Assembly (NCBI GenBank): GCA_903886485.1
Contig: CAISMH010000017.1
Span: 124,001 to 188,000, forward strand
Source of the DNA: an uncultured Burkholderiales bacterium
GTDB lineage: Bacteria > Pseudomonadota > Gammaproteobacteria > Burkholderiales > Burkholderiaceae_C
Length of the DNA: 64,000 nt
Reading direction: 5' to 3'
A model generated the notes under the pieces. That model was not told where the DNA came from and searched no databases. It saw only the letters and a list, made by a program, of their open reading frames with translations. A program made the translations under genes and the position numbers. Each line of letters begins with the position of its first letter. Position 1 is the first letter of the stretch. Of this stretch, positions 40,319-49,803 are shown piece after piece.

Positions 40319-40642
40319 ATGCCAATTTACGCCTACAAATGCGGGTCCTGCGGTCATGCCAAGGACGTCTTGCAAAAAATTGCGGATGCCCCGTTGACCG
40401 ACTGTCCGGCCTGCGGTCAATCCACGTTTTCCAAACAACTCACGGCTGCGGGCTTTCAGCTCAAAGGCTCGGGCTGGTACGCCACCGATTTCAAAGGCGG
40501 CTCGGGCGGCACATCAGCGCCAGCCGCTGCCGCTGCCAGCGGTGGTAGCGCTGCGGCCCCGGAAACAACGTCGACTGCGAGTGCCGACACCACGGCCAGC
40601 ACACCTTCCGCCAGCTGCGGTGGTGGTTGTGCTTGCCACTGA
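40319..40642 (+). CDS. FmdB family zinc-ribbon protein
   Basis: A 107-aa protein starting MPIYAYKCGSCGH, with two CxxC pairs forming a zinc ribbon (C8, C11 and a CPAC pair about residue 32-35). A low-complexity Ala/Ser/Thr linker follows and it ends CGGGCACH, a possible second metal site. FmdB proteins are presumed regulators, but no role is proven. A frame back to 40277 crosses the promoter and is rejected. It precedes DUF502 and aspS, a common betaproteobacterial order. Confidence 0.88.
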   Translation: MPIYAYKCGSCGHAKDVLQKIADAPLTDCPACGQSTFSKQLTAAGFQLKGSGWYATDFKGGSGGTSAPAAAAASGGSAAAPETTSTASADTTASTPSASCGGGCACH

Positions 40643-40666
40643 TTTTTCATCACCACTAGGTCTTTC

Positions 40667-41302
40667 ATGCCGATTAAAAAATACCTGCTCGCGGGTCTCT
40701 TGGTCTGGACACCCTTGGCCATCACGGTCTGGGTGCTGACATGGCTCGTGGGGGTGATGGACGGCATCTTCATCGACACCATCTCCAAGTTCCGCCCCTT
40801 GGTGTCGCAAGAGACCGTCACGTCGATGCGCAACATGACTGGCTTGGGCGTTGTCTTGGTGTTGCTGGTGTTGCTGACCACAGGCGCCTTGGCCTCCAAT
40901 GTGTTGGGCAAATGGCTGGTGCGTCAATGGGACAAGTTGTTCACCAACATTCCGATCGTCAAGTCAATTTACGCCAGCGTCAAAAAAGTGTCTGACACGC
41001 TGTTCTCCAGCAATGGCAATGCGTTTCGCAAAGCCTTGTTGGTGCAATACCCGCACGCAGGCATGTGGACCATTGCCTTTCAAACGGGGACACCTGTGGG
41101 CGAAGTCGCCTCCAAGTTGCAAACCGAACACCTGAGCGTGTATGTGCCCACAACGCCTAACCCCACCAGCGGATTTTTCTTGCTGGTGCCACGCAGCGAT
41201 GTCATCGAACTCGATTTGAGTGTCGATGAAGCGCTGACGTACGTCATCTCCATGGGCGCTGTGTCTCCTAGCGCTCCCGCTATCAACGAAAAGAGAAACT
41301 AA
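40667..41302 (+). CDS. DUF502 family membrane protein
   Basis: A 211-aa inner-membrane protein with two helices (about 5-28 and 55-80) and a conserved core with [20 protein letters not shown] and [17 protein letters not shown], both DUF502 signatures. The C-terminal half has [22 protein letters not shown]. Its function is unknown. It sits between the FmdB gene and aspS, 2 bp from the aspS start. Confidence 0.9.
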   Translation: MPIKKYLLAGLLVWTPLAITVWVLTWLVGVMDGIFIDTISKFRPLVSQETVTSMRNMTGLGVVLVLLVLLTTGALASNVLGKWLVRQWDKLFTNIPIVKSIYASVKKVSDTLFSSNGNAFRKALLVQYPHAGMWTIAFQTGTPVGEVASKLQTEHLSVYVPTTPNPTSGFFLLVPRSDVIELDLSVDEALTYVISMGAVSPSAPAINEKRN

Positions 41303-41304
41303 AC

Positions 41305-43119
41305 ATGGCAATGCGCTCCCACTACTGCGGTCTCGTGACCGAAGCCCTCAATGGCCAAACCGTGAGCCTGTGCGGCTGGGTCAACCGTCGCCGTGACCAC
41401 GGCGGCGTGATCTTCATCGACTTGCGTGACCGCGAGGGCTATGTGCAGGTGGTGTGCGACCCCGACCGCCCCGAGATGTTCAAAGTGGCTGAGAACGTGC
41501 GCAACGAGTTTTGTATCCAAGTCAAAGGCTTGGTGCGCGCCCGTCCAGAAGGCACGACCAACGAAGGTTTGAAGAGCGGCAAGATTGAAGTGCTGTGCCA
41601 CGAACTGATTGTGTTGAACGAGTCGGTCACGCCGCCTTTCCAAATTGACGACGACAACTTGTCGGAGACCACACGCCTCACACACCGCGTGCTCGACCTG
41701 CGCCGCCCGTACATGCAAAACAACCTGATGCTGCGCTACAAAGTGTCGATGGAAGTGCGCAAGTACTTGGACGAAAACGGTTTTGTGGACATCGAAACCC
41801 CCATGCTCACCAAGAGCACGCCCGAAGGCGCGCGCGATTACCTCGTGCCTAGCCGTGTGCACGATGGCCAGTTCTTCGCCTTGCCTCAGTCGCCACAGTT
41901 GTTCAAACAGTTGTTGATGGTGGCGGGCTATGACCGCTACTACCAAATCACCAAGTGCTTCCGCGACGAAGACTTGCGTGCCGATCGTCAACCTGAATTC
42001 ACCCAGATTGATATTGAAACCTCGTTCTTGAGCGAGGAAGAAATTCGCGACATGTTCCAAGGCATGATCAAGCGCGTGTTTCAAAACACCATTGGCGTGG
42101 ACCTCGGCGACTTCCCTGTCATGACCTACCAAGACGCCATGCACATCTATGGCTCTGACAAGCCGGACTTGCGCGTGAAATTGCAGTTCACCGAACTCAC
42201 CGACGTGATGGGCGATGTGGACTTCAAAGTGTTCTCAGGCGCTGCCAACATGAAGGGCGGCCGTGTGGTGGCCTTACGCGTGCCTCACGGTTCGGTGGAA
42301 GGCGGCGGCATCAGCCGTGGCGAGATTGACGCCTACACCGAGTTCGTCAAGATCTACGGTGCCAAGGGCTTGGCCTACATCCGCGTGAACGAGTTGGCGA
42401 AGGGCCGTGACGGTTTGCAGTCGCCGATCGTGAAGAACATCCACGACGCGGCACTCACTGCGGTGCTGGAGCGCACAGGCGCACAAGACGGCGACCTGAT
42501 TTTCTTTGGCGCCGACAAAGCCAAAATCGTCAACGACGCCATCGGTGCTTTGCGCATCAAAATTGGCCACAGCGAGTTTGGCAAGAAGAACGGTTTGTTC
42601 GAAGACCGTTGGGCGCCCATGTGGGTGGTGGACTTCCCCATGTTTGAGTTTGACGACGAAAGCCAGCGCTACACCGCTGTGCACCACCCCTTCACCGCGC
42701 CCAAAGACGGCCACGAAGACTGGATGGTCACCGCGCCCGAGAAGTGCATCTCTAAGGGCTACGACATGGTGTTGAACGGTTGGGAAATGGGCGGCGGCTC
42801 GGTGCGTATCCACCGCGCCGACGTGCAGCAAAAAGTGTTTGACGCGTTGAAGATCACCCCCGAAGAAGCCCAGCTCAAATTTGGCTTCTTGCTCGACGCC
42901 TTGCAATACGGTGCGCCTCCGCACGGTGGCTTGGCCTTTGGTTTGGACCGCATCGTCACCTTGATGACGGGTGCCGAATCGATCCGCGACGTGATTGCGT
43001 TCCCCAAGACCCAACGCGCTCAGTGCTTGCTCACCCAAGCGCCTAGCCCTGTGGACGAAAAGCAGTTGCGCGAGTTGCACATTCGTTTGCGCAACTTGGA
43101 CGCAGTCAAGGCCGCCTAA
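41305..43119 (+). CDS. aspS: aspartyl-tRNA synthetase (probably non-discriminating type)
   Basis: Class IIb synthetase that charges tRNA-Asp and, in bacteria without AsnRS, often tRNA-Asn too. The 604-aa enzyme has the OB-fold anticodon domain ([25 protein letters not shown]), motif 2 [17 protein letters not shown], a GAD insertion domain (about 300-410), and motif 3 [11 protein letters not shown]. Discrimination between tRNA-Asp and tRNA-Asn cannot be decided from this window. It closes the fmdB-DUF502-aspS run. Confidence 0.97.
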   Translation: MAMRSHYCGLVTEALNGQTVSLCGWVNRRRDHGGVIFIDLRDREGYVQVVCDPDRPEMFKVAENVRNEFCIQVKGLVRARPEGTTNEGLKSGKIEVLCHELIVLNESVTPPFQIDDDNLSETTRLTHRVLDLRRPYMQNNLMLRYKVSMEVRKYLDENGFVDIETPMLTKSTPEGARDYLVPSRVHDGQFFALPQSPQLFKQLLMVAGYDRYYQITKCFRDEDLRADRQPEFTQIDIETSFLSEEEIRDMFQGMIKRVFQNTIGVDLGDFPVMTYQDAMHIYGSDKPDLRVKLQFTELTDVMGDVDFKVFSGAANMKGGRVVALRVPHGSVEGGGISRGEIDAYTEFVKIYGAKGLAYIRVNELAKGRDGLQSPIVKNIHDAALTAVLERTGAQDGDLIFFGADKAKIVNDAIGALRIKIGHSEFGKKNGLFEDRWAPMWVVDFPMFEFDDESQRYTAVHHPFTAPKDGHEDWMVTAPEKCISKGYDMVLNGWEMGGGSVRIHRADVQQKVFDALKITPEEAQLKFGFLLDALQYGAPPHGGLAFGLDRIVTLMTGAESIRDVIAFPKTQRAQCLLTQAPSPVDEKQLRELHIRLRNLDAVKAA

Positions 43120-43139
43120 TCGCGCTGACCCTGCACCAC

Positions 43140-43167
43140 AACGCCACCCTCGGGTGGCGTTTTTTTA
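43140..43167. terminator. terminator after aspS
   Basis: AACGCCACC and GGTGGCGTT form a 9-bp stem around CTCG, followed by TTTTTT. It separates aspS from the converging ATPase gene. Confidence 0.85.
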
Positions 43168-43183
43168 TGGGGCGTTGCTCTTC

Positions 43184-43801
43184 TCAGTCTAGGTCGATTC
43201 GGCTGCGCCAATCGAGTGCGGGGTCGGCTTCATAGTCCGCCACCAGCCACGCCCGCGATGGGTGATTGGCCATGTCGTTCAAGAACTCACGCACCACTTG
43301 GATTGACGCTTGGTCGAGCGACACATAGGGCTGGTCTAAGCAGGTGAGGGTGGCGCCGCAGGCCAGCAGCGCCACCAAGCCCACCTTGCGGCGGCTGCCA
43401 GTAGACAGCATGAACAGCTTCTTGCCCAGATGGGTTTGCAAGCTCAGGGCCTCCACCAGATCGGCTTGCAGCGCAGCGCTCCAGTGCGGGCATTGCTTTT
43501 GCAGCTCAGCCCAAACCTGCTCGGGCGTGGCCTCGTCGTGCTCGGGCAAGGCCAAGTTGAGCCACACAGCATGGGCGGTGGAACGTGTGCCTGCCCGCGC
43601 TGGCAAATCACCCGCCAGCAGCCGCAGCAGACTGGTCTTGCCCATGCCCTCGTCGCCCGTCACAGCGGTAAGGCCTGCGGGGATGTTCAGGTTCAGGCCC
43701 ACCCATAAAGGGTCTGGGCCAGGCCCGCCTGTGAGCCCTTGGGTTTGCAAAACGAAGGCCGTGTTGTCGGTTGAAAAGGTGTGCTTGGGCATGGCAGCCA
43801 T
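43184..43801 (-). CDS. ABC-type ATPase domain protein with degenerate Walker B
   Basis: A stand-alone ATPase of about 205 aa related to ABC transporter ATP-binding proteins. It has a Walker A (GDEGMGKTS) and an ABC signature LSTGSRRKVGL. The Walker B LTCLDQPYVSLD has Q where the catalytic glutamate is usual, which predicts weak hydrolysis. No membrane partner is next to it. Starts at 43801 (ATG), 43792 or the longer 43936 (GTG) are all open; the long one overlaps the NYN gene by 7 bp, which would couple the two. No similarity is seen in the extra 45 residues. Confidence 0.7.
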   Translation of the reverse strand: MAAMPKHTFSTDNTAFVLQTQGLTGGPGPDPLWVGLNLNIPAGLTAVTGDEGMGKTSLLRLLAGDLPARAGTRSTAHAVWLNLALPEHDEATPEQVWAELQKQCPHWSAALQADLVEALSLQTHLGKKLFMLSTGSRRKVGLVALLACGATLTCLDQPYVSLDQASIQVVREFLNDMANHPSRAWLVADYEADPALDWRSRIDLD

Positions 43802-43929
43802 GTTAGTGTGTGTATTGTCTGAGACTTGATGGATCAAGTTGTTTGACATGAAGGGCAGCCACAACTCAAATTTTGAACGCTCTGAAAGGTTGATTTTGTA
43901 AAAACGTTCGGTACGGCTCATGGCTGCTT

Positions 43930-44616
43930 TCACCAATGGTTTGGCTTTGATGCCGGCTTCTTTTTGGTTTGAACGTTTGCAGGCAACTGAGAAGCACTCA
44001 ACTCATCATCTTTGATGTACTGACGAACCCAATCCGCATGTTTGACTAGCCGTTGATTGGGGCGATTGATGTTTACCCCTTTACCTTCTTTCATTGGCAA
44101 CACAATGCCAACTTTGACCATGGGCATATCCGCCTTGATGAGTTTCAGCGCAGGCTCTAGGTCACTGTCGTTTGAGCAGACAACAATCTGGTCACAGGCT
44201 CCATTTTTAGCATCGCGGTATATCTCTAGTGCGATGTTCACATCGGTCTGTTTTTCTTCAATCATCCAAACGGCTGAAACGTCATCTTTGGACGCGGCCT
44301 GACCTTCACGATAAGAAGGTAGTCGTGTAGGTTGAAACACATGAAATCCCTTGATGACATCAAGGAGTGCCTCATGCGCTTGCAAAGCCCTCAGGTACTG
44401 TGTCTGCGCTTCTTCTGAAGCCCTGCCATGGCGGGCATATGAGGCCATCACAGGTGATGTGAAATACTTGATTCGAACGACCTGAGCGCTGGGGTCTTGC
44501 TGTCTCAAGATGCGATCACGAAACAGGGCGGCGATGTCGAGCCACTTATGCGCTGAACCCCTTAACCTCGAGTAGTAGAGGTTGTAGCCATCAACGTAAA
44601 TGATGGTTTTAGTCAA
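43930..44616 (-). CDS. NYN domain (PIN-like) ribonuclease
   Basis: A 228-aa protein of the NYN family of metal-dependent RNases. The acidic cluster is spread as usual: D9 in IIYVDGYNLYYS, the D in KQTDVNIALEIY, and SNDSDLEP. The C-terminal tail is lysine-rich and may bind nucleic acid. Codon use and the neighbouring broken restriction gene suggest an accessory patch. Related NYN proteins are part of some anti-phage islands, but no defence partner beyond the broken gene is visible. It is upstream of the ATPase gene on the same strand. Confidence 0.8.
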   Translation of the reverse strand: MTKTIIYVDGYNLYYSRLRGSAHKWLDIAALFRDRILRQQDPSAQVVRIKYFTSPVMASYARHGRASEEAQTQYLRALQAHEALLDVIKGFHVFQPTRLPSYREGQAASKDDVSAVWMIEEKQTDVNIALEIYRDAKNGACDQIVVCSNDSDLEPALKLIKADMPMVKVGIVLPMKEGKGVNINRPNQRLVKHADWVRQYIKDDELSASQLPANVQTKKKPASKPNHW

Positions 44617-44634
44617 AACGCAGAGGCCAGATGT

Positions 44635-44665
44635 GAAAAGACCACCATGAAAGGCGGTCTTTTCG
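44635..44665. terminator. bidirectional terminator between the NYN and restriction-methyltransferase genes
   Basis: GAAAAGACCACC and GGCGGTCTTTTC pair (one mismatch) around ATGAAA. It sits 105 bp downstream of the restriction-methyltransferase stop (44770) and 19 bp upstream of the NYN start on the same strand. Confidence 0.6.
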
Positions 44666-44769
44666 CCCTAAACCGAGCCAACTGAATGACACTGTGAAGG
44701 GATTGTGTGTATGTATTTTATACCCGTTCAAATGGGTATGTGCATCTACGGGGTTGCCCATATTCAGGG

Positions 44770-47561
44770 TCATGAGCGCTTACCTTTTTTGCTTGTGCTC
44801 GCAGGCAACAAGCTGGTGATGCGCTGATACAGCTCAAACAAAAACGCCACGCGCTCTGCGTCTGACGCGTAGGCCTTTTTGCCGCCGCTGGGCACATACG
44901 CGGCGTCTACGGCGGTGTCGAGTTTGTGGTGGGCTTTAAGGAGCGCGGGGGGCATGGTGAGCGGGTCGTACAAATCGGCCAAGGACGATTCTGGGAAATG
45001 CGCGCGTGCATCCAACACGCCTTGCGCGGCTTGTTCGATGGCGTTGTGGTGTTTGTCGCTGAGTGGCTCGCCCGCGAAGCCGGGCCAAGGAAAGTTGTTG
45101 TAGACGATGGTGTTGGAGTAGCGGAAGTCGCTTTTGATACGCCCGCAAGTAAAGCGCATGAAAGCGTTGTGCATGGCGCTGGTCAATATGCCGAAGTCAA
45201 ACAGTGTTGCATTAGCAATCATGGAATTGGCGTTGCCACAAATGGTAAATGAACTGCAAAAACCGATGGGAAGGTAGTGCCTGATTTCAGAACTGTGTAA
45301 CGGAAACAACAAGTAATTACCTTCGCTTGGTTGCTTTATTTCTCCAAACAAAGTCGGCTTGTTCGCTTGTTCGCTAGTTCGATAGTTGCTAACTTTGTGC
45401 TTGCAAGACGCATGTTTTTTACAGCGTTTACACGTTTCATGACCAGTGGCATTTGTCTTAGCTCATTTGGCGGACAACCCACCAGCCAAAGGCACCATCG
45501 TGGAATGTTGTTGATGAACTCTTCAGCTCCTAAAAACGGGCGAATCCACTTCGCTGCATGCGGTTCGCTTGCGATCAATTCATTCTTATCGGAATCACTC
45601 AAAAGCAAATGACCACCATCTGTTGGTTGGCTACCTTTGCTCATAGGGTTAACGTTGCAAATAGGTGCATTACGTTTTTCTAAAAAGACTGTTGGTGCAT
45701 CCACTAAATAAGGGTTGATATTTTTTGTTTTTACTGCAAGTTGTGAGCCTTTGATGTTTTCGTATTCGTAAATGGTTTTGAAATCATGGCTGTCAGGTCC
45801 AAAGCCCACGATGATGCAATGCACGGCTGCTTTGCCGCTGGCTTCGTTGGTCCACTGAAACGTGCGGTGCGCAAAGTGGATGTGCATCTTCAAGCGTTGC
45901 ATCTCACCCCAGAGCACGGCCACTTGCTCGCCTTGGGTGATGCTATTGGTCGACACAAACGCGGCTTGTGTGCCCGTACATGCTTGCAAGTATTTGGCCG
46001 CCAACACATACCAGCCGCACACAAAGTCGAGGTCGCCTGCGCCGTGGATGCCGTGCATGACGGCGGCGAGATCGGCTTTTTGTTCTTTGCTTTGGTAGGT
46101 CTTGCCCAAGAACGGCGGATTGCCCAACACATAGCTGCACCGCTGCGCTGGCAGCACGTCGTGCCAGTCCACGCGCAGGGCGTTGCCGTGGTGAATGTGG
46201 GGTGTGCTTTTGAGTGGGATGCGCGCAAAGTACAAACCAAACTCCACGCTCACGCGCAGGTTCATTTGGTGGTCCACCAGCCACAGGGCGACTTGCGCAA
46301 TTTGGGCCGGAAACTCTTCAATCTCGATGCCGTAAAACTGGTCCACGTTCACACCAATGAGGTTGTTCACATCCACACTCAGTTGGCCTTTGTGGGCGCT
46401 CAGCTCGTGGGCGGCGCGCGGCACCTTGAGTTCTAGCTCGCGCAGTTCTCGGTAGCTGATGACGAGAAAGTTGCCGCAGCCGCACGCGGGGTCGAAGAAG
46501 GTGAGTTGTTTGAGCTTGGTGTGAAATTCGGCCAGCTTGTGGCGGTTGGTGTGGATGCGCTCAAACTCGGCGTGCAGCTCGTCTAAAAACAAGGGCTTGA
46601 TGAGTTTGAGGATGTTGGCCTCGGATGTGTAGTGCGCGCCTAGGTTGCGACGCGCTTTGTCGTCCATGATGCTTTGAAACAAGCTGCCAAAGATGGCAGG
46701 GCTGATGGCCGACCAGTCGAGCCCGCAGGCGTCGAGCAGGGCTTCGCGCATGGGGGTGCTGAAGTCGGCCAAGGGCAAGATTTCTTCAAACAGTTTGCCG
46801 TTGATGTAGGCAAACTTGCCGAGTTGTTCGTCGATGTGTTGGTTGCGTTGCGATTCGGGGGTGTTGAGGGTTTGAAACAGTTGGCCCAAGCGAGGGCCCA
46901 AGTCCGAGCCGTCGGGGGCGGTGCGCTCTTCGACAAAGTCACGAAACGATTGGGCGGGCTGAAAGATGCCGGTGTCGTCGGCAAACAAGCAAAACAGCAG
47001 GCGCACCAGCAGCACTTCAAGGGCGTGGCCTTGGTAGCCGCTGGCTTTGAGGGCGTCGTGCAAGCGGCCCATGCGTTCTGCGGCCTTGATGTTGACGGGG
47101 TCTTCGGCCCGAATGTCTTGCACTTTGTAGCCCGCCAAAAGGCCAAACAGTTTGACGTGTTTGTGCAGGTGTTGAAGTTCAAACGCCACGGTCTCGCCGG
47201 TGGCCAAGAGGCGCACACGAAAGCGGGCAAAGTCGCACACCACCACGAGCTGAGGCAGGTCGCGGTCGGGCAGGTTGTGCAGGTAGCCCTCGGCTTGGCC
47301 TAAGGCTTTGTCTAAGTTTTCGCCGCGTGATTTGTGCTCGACCAACAGCACGCCCGGCCAAAACAAATCGACATAGCCTTGGGCGCCGTTTAATTTTTTG
47401 ACGTTGAGTTCAAAGGTGGCCACGCGCTTGTCGGTGATGCCGAAGATTTCAAAGAAATCAATCCAAAAGGGTTTGGCTTCGCTGTTTTCGCGACTGGCAT
47501 CGGCCCAAGTTTTGCTGAAAAGCAGTGCCCTTGATTTAATTTCGTTTCAGTTAAGACCCAT
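44770..47561 (-). pseudogene. MmeI-like (type IIL) restriction endonuclease-methyltransferase, broken by a nonsense codon and a frameshift
   Basis: A single-chain enzyme of about 925 codons that combines a nuclease with a DNA adenine methyltransferase. The nuclease PD-ExK core is visible (D in GYVDLFWPG, then LLVEHKSRG). Methyltransferase motif I is DPACGCGNFL and motif IV NPPF. The C-terminal recognition domain ends with a typical FRYSNTIVYNNFPWPG. Two lesions: from ATG 47561 the frame reads MGLN, then TGA (47549-47547), then NEIKSRALLFSKTW; homologues have W at this point (LxWNEIR), so TGG became TGA. Near 45366 an exact 8-bp tandem duplication shifts the frame, so the last 190 codons are in another frame. 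The intact sense is restored if one copy is lost. Confidence 0.85.
45358..45374. repeat. 8-bp tandem duplication inside the type IIL gene
   Basis: On the + strand CTTGTTCG occurs twice in a row (45358-45365, 45366-45373) plus one further C. On the coding strand this is GCGAACAA twice. With one copy the frame reads ANKPTLFGEIKQ, which joins the two halves of the protein. Confidence 0.9.
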
Positions 47562-47633
47562 AAAGTACTCTTTATTTCTGGGTGAATAGTACTAGAAAGA
47601 ATTAACTTCAAACCGACAAATCAATGAACTAGG

Positions 47634-48647
47634 ATGACCGCAGATATGACTGTTTCCAAATTTCCCGCCCTTGAATTTCACCTGCCCACAGTCCATCGCC
47701 ACTTGGCTTATAGCGCGGTGGGTGACGCCCAGAGCACGCATGTGTTGCTGTGTTTGCCGGGTCTGTTAGAAACCCGCGCCACGTTTGACCCGCTGTTGCA
47801 AGCCGCCGAGGGCGTGCATGGCTTGCGTGTGGTCAGTGTGGATTTGTGCGGGCGCGGTGATTCAAGCCCTATGCCGGATGACAAGGGTTACACCATGCAG
47901 GTGTATTTGGAAGACCTCGTGCAATTCATCCGTGCTGAGTTGATGCCTGAAGGCAAACCTGTGCCACACCTCGAGGTGTTGGGCACCAGCATGGGGGGCA
48001 TTTTGGCCATGTACTTGGCGCACGAAAAAAACAACCACATTGGGGGTTTGTTTTTCAACGACATTGGTTTGGATTTGCCGTGGCTGTCGATTTACGGTTT
48101 GTACGACGGCATGAAAACCGCTGGTCGTTTGCCCACGCCTGACGAGATGGCTGAGAAGTTCAACGTGAGCATCGGGGCCGTATTGGCCGTGCAGTCGCCC
48201 TCACACTTTGATTTGCCTTATCGCAAAGACTGGAACGGCATGAAGTTTGGTCATTTGTTGAAGGGTTTCAAAGGTCCTGTGCGCTTGGTGCATGGCAGCG
48301 ATTCGGGGGTGTGTACCGCGCAGCAAGTCAAAGACTTGCAACGTGAATTTCCCACGGCCACGGTGTTGGAGGTGACGGGGGCGGCGCACCCTGTGCCATT
48401 CAATGCGATGGTGAACCAGTTTGTGTTGCAGTCGCTCAATGTGCCCAAGCCCAAGCCCAAGGCCACGCAGTTGGTCATACCGCTGGACGTGCCTGTGGCA
48501 TCAACCAAGCCGGAGCCTGCTCTGGAGGCCTTGGCTGAACCCGAGCCTGTGCAGCCTCAGGTGGCCCGTGCCCAGCCCGAGGCGTACACACCGCGTGGGG
48601 GTTTGTTGGGGCTGATCAAGCAGCTGCTAGGCGCCACAAAGAAGTAA
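47634..48647 (+). CDS. alpha/beta hydrolase
   Basis: A 337-aa alpha/beta-fold hydrolase of unknown substrate. The nucleophile is S119 in GTSMGG, the oxyanion loop is LPGLLETR, the acid is likely D in HGSDSGV, and the catalytic histidine is in GAAHPVPF. The C-terminal 60 residues (rich in Pro, Val, Lys and Glu) look disordered. ATG 47646 after AGGATGACC is an alternative start. It diverges from the broken restriction gene and its 3' end overlaps the converging methyltransferase gene by 32 bp. Confidence 0.8.
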   Translation: MTADMTVSKFPALEFHLPTVHRHLAYSAVGDAQSTHVLLCLPGLLETRATFDPLLQAAEGVHGLRVVSVDLCGRGDSSPMPDDKGYTMQVYLEDLVQFIRAELMPEGKPVPHLEVLGTSMGGILAMYLAHEKNNHIGGLFFNDIGLDLPWLSIYGLYDGMKTAGRLPTPDEMAEKFNVSIGAVLAVQSPSHFDLPYRKDWNGMKFGHLLKGFKGPVRLVHGSDSGVCTAQQVKDLQREFPTATVLEVTGAAHPVPFNAMVNQFVLQSLNVPKPKPKATQLVIPLDVPVASTKPEPALEALAEPEPVQPQVARAQPEAYTPRGGLLGLIKQLLGATKK

Positions 48648-49740
48648 CTTCTTTGGCGCGTGCCGCATGCAGCGGGTCGGTCTCGTCCATGGCTTTGCCG
48701 TGACGAGGTTGGATGTCGTGGCGGTCCACCAGCGAGAGGCCCGCTTCGCTGATCCAGCACAACAGTTCTTCTCGCGTGCGCAGGCCCAAGTGCTCTGCCA
48801 AGTCGGACAAGATGAGCCAGCCTTCGCCCTTGGGTGCGAGGTGCGCACGCAAGCCGCTTAAGAAACCACGCAGCATGCGGCTGCCTTCGTCGTACACCGC
48901 ATGCTCGATGGGCGAGCTAGGGCGCGCAGGCACCCACGGCGGGTTGCACACAATCAAGGGTGCAAGGCCTTCTGGAAATAAGTCGGTTTGCACCAAGGCC
49001 ACTTGGTCGGTGCATTGCAAGCGTTTCAGGTTCTCACGTGCGCAGGCGATGGCGCGCGGGTCTTGGTCGGTAGCGACGATGCGTTGCACACCGCGCTTGG
49101 CCAATACGGCGGACAACACGCCCGTGCCTACGCCAATGTCAAAGGCCAAGGTTGTGTTGGCAATGGGGGTGCGGGCCACCAGATCGACATACTCGCCACG
49201 CACGGGCGAGAACACACCGTAATGCGGGTGGATGCGGTTGTTGGGGCCGTCACCCAAGGCGGCAATTTCCACACCGTTTTTGCGCCACTCGTGCGCGCCC
49301 ACCACCCCCAAGAGTTCGCGCAGCGACACCATGTAGGCTTGGCCGGTGGCAGGGCCCCATGCTTCGGTGCAGGCTTGTGTCAGGTTAGGGGCGCGACGCA
49401 GGGGGATGGTGTAGTCGCCCTCTAAGGGCACGATGACCATGGCCAAGATGCGCGCACGTTGGCCCAAGGCGAGGCGGTGTGCATGGAAGGCTTGCACGGG
49501 TGTGACGCCAGCTTCAGACTTTTTGTTTTTCTTGGGCTTGCGCTCGGTGCGTCGCGCCAAGGCTTGCAGCAGTTGGCGCGCGTTGTGAAAGTCCCCTTGC
49601 CACAGCAGGCCGGTGCCTTCGCAAGCAAGGCGGTAGGCCGTGTCGGCAGACATGGTGTCGTCAGCGGCCACCACACGGCGAGGCGCCGCAGCACCGCTTT
49701 CGGCGCGCCATGTGGGGAAGTGGTCTAGGGGGGTGAGCAT
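48616..49740 (-). CDS. class I SAM-dependent methyltransferase
   Basis: A 374-aa methyltransferase. The SAM site is FDIGVGTGVLSAVLA, with the acidic VATDQDP strand, and the catalytic motif is CNPPW, which places it with N6-adenine or N5-glutamine methylases such as the HemK/RsmC type. The N-terminal 150 residues are a separate domain with an Arg/Lys stretch (ARRTERKPKKNKK). ATG 49740 (MLTPLDHFP) fits better than the longer 49791 frame. RNA or protein as substrate cannot be decided. Confidence 0.8.
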   Translation of the reverse strand: MLTPLDHFPTWRAESGAAAPRRVVAADDTMSADTAYRLACEGTGLLWQGDFHNARQLLQALARRTERKPKKNKKSEAGVTPVQAFHAHRLALGQRARILAMVIVPLEGDYTIPLRRAPNLTQACTEAWGPATGQAYMVSLRELLGVVGAHEWRKNGVEIAALGDGPNNRIHPHYGVFSPVRGEYVDLVARTPIANTTLAFDIGVGTGVLSAVLAKRGVQRIVATDQDPRAIACARENLKRLQCTDQVALVQTDLFPEGLAPLIVCNPPWVPARPSSPIEHAVYDEGSRMLRGFLSGLRAHLAPKGEGWLILSDLAEHLGLRTREELLCWISEAGLSLVDRHDIQPRHGKAMDETDPLHAARAKEVTSLWRLAAA

Positions 49741-49803
49741 GCGGGCATCATAGAGGCGCCCCGCAGGGTGTGTGCCTCGCATGAGGCACACTTAGGCGTG
49801 AAC

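Noticed and set aside
40465..40600. Low-complexity Ala/Ser/Gly-coding stretch in the FmdB gene as a repeat element
   Set aside because: It is a normal protein linker in this family, with no regular repeat unit at DNA level.
44770..45351. Treating the 3' part of the type IIL gene as a separate 193-aa gene
   Set aside because: It begins in mid-domain and joins the upstream frame exactly when one 8-bp repeat unit is removed.
47390..47611. Minus-strand frame of 73 codons with an ATG upstream of the type IIL gene
   Set aside because: It is out of frame with the enzyme; only the frame with TGA at 47549-47547 shows the family's NEIKSRALLFSKTW start.
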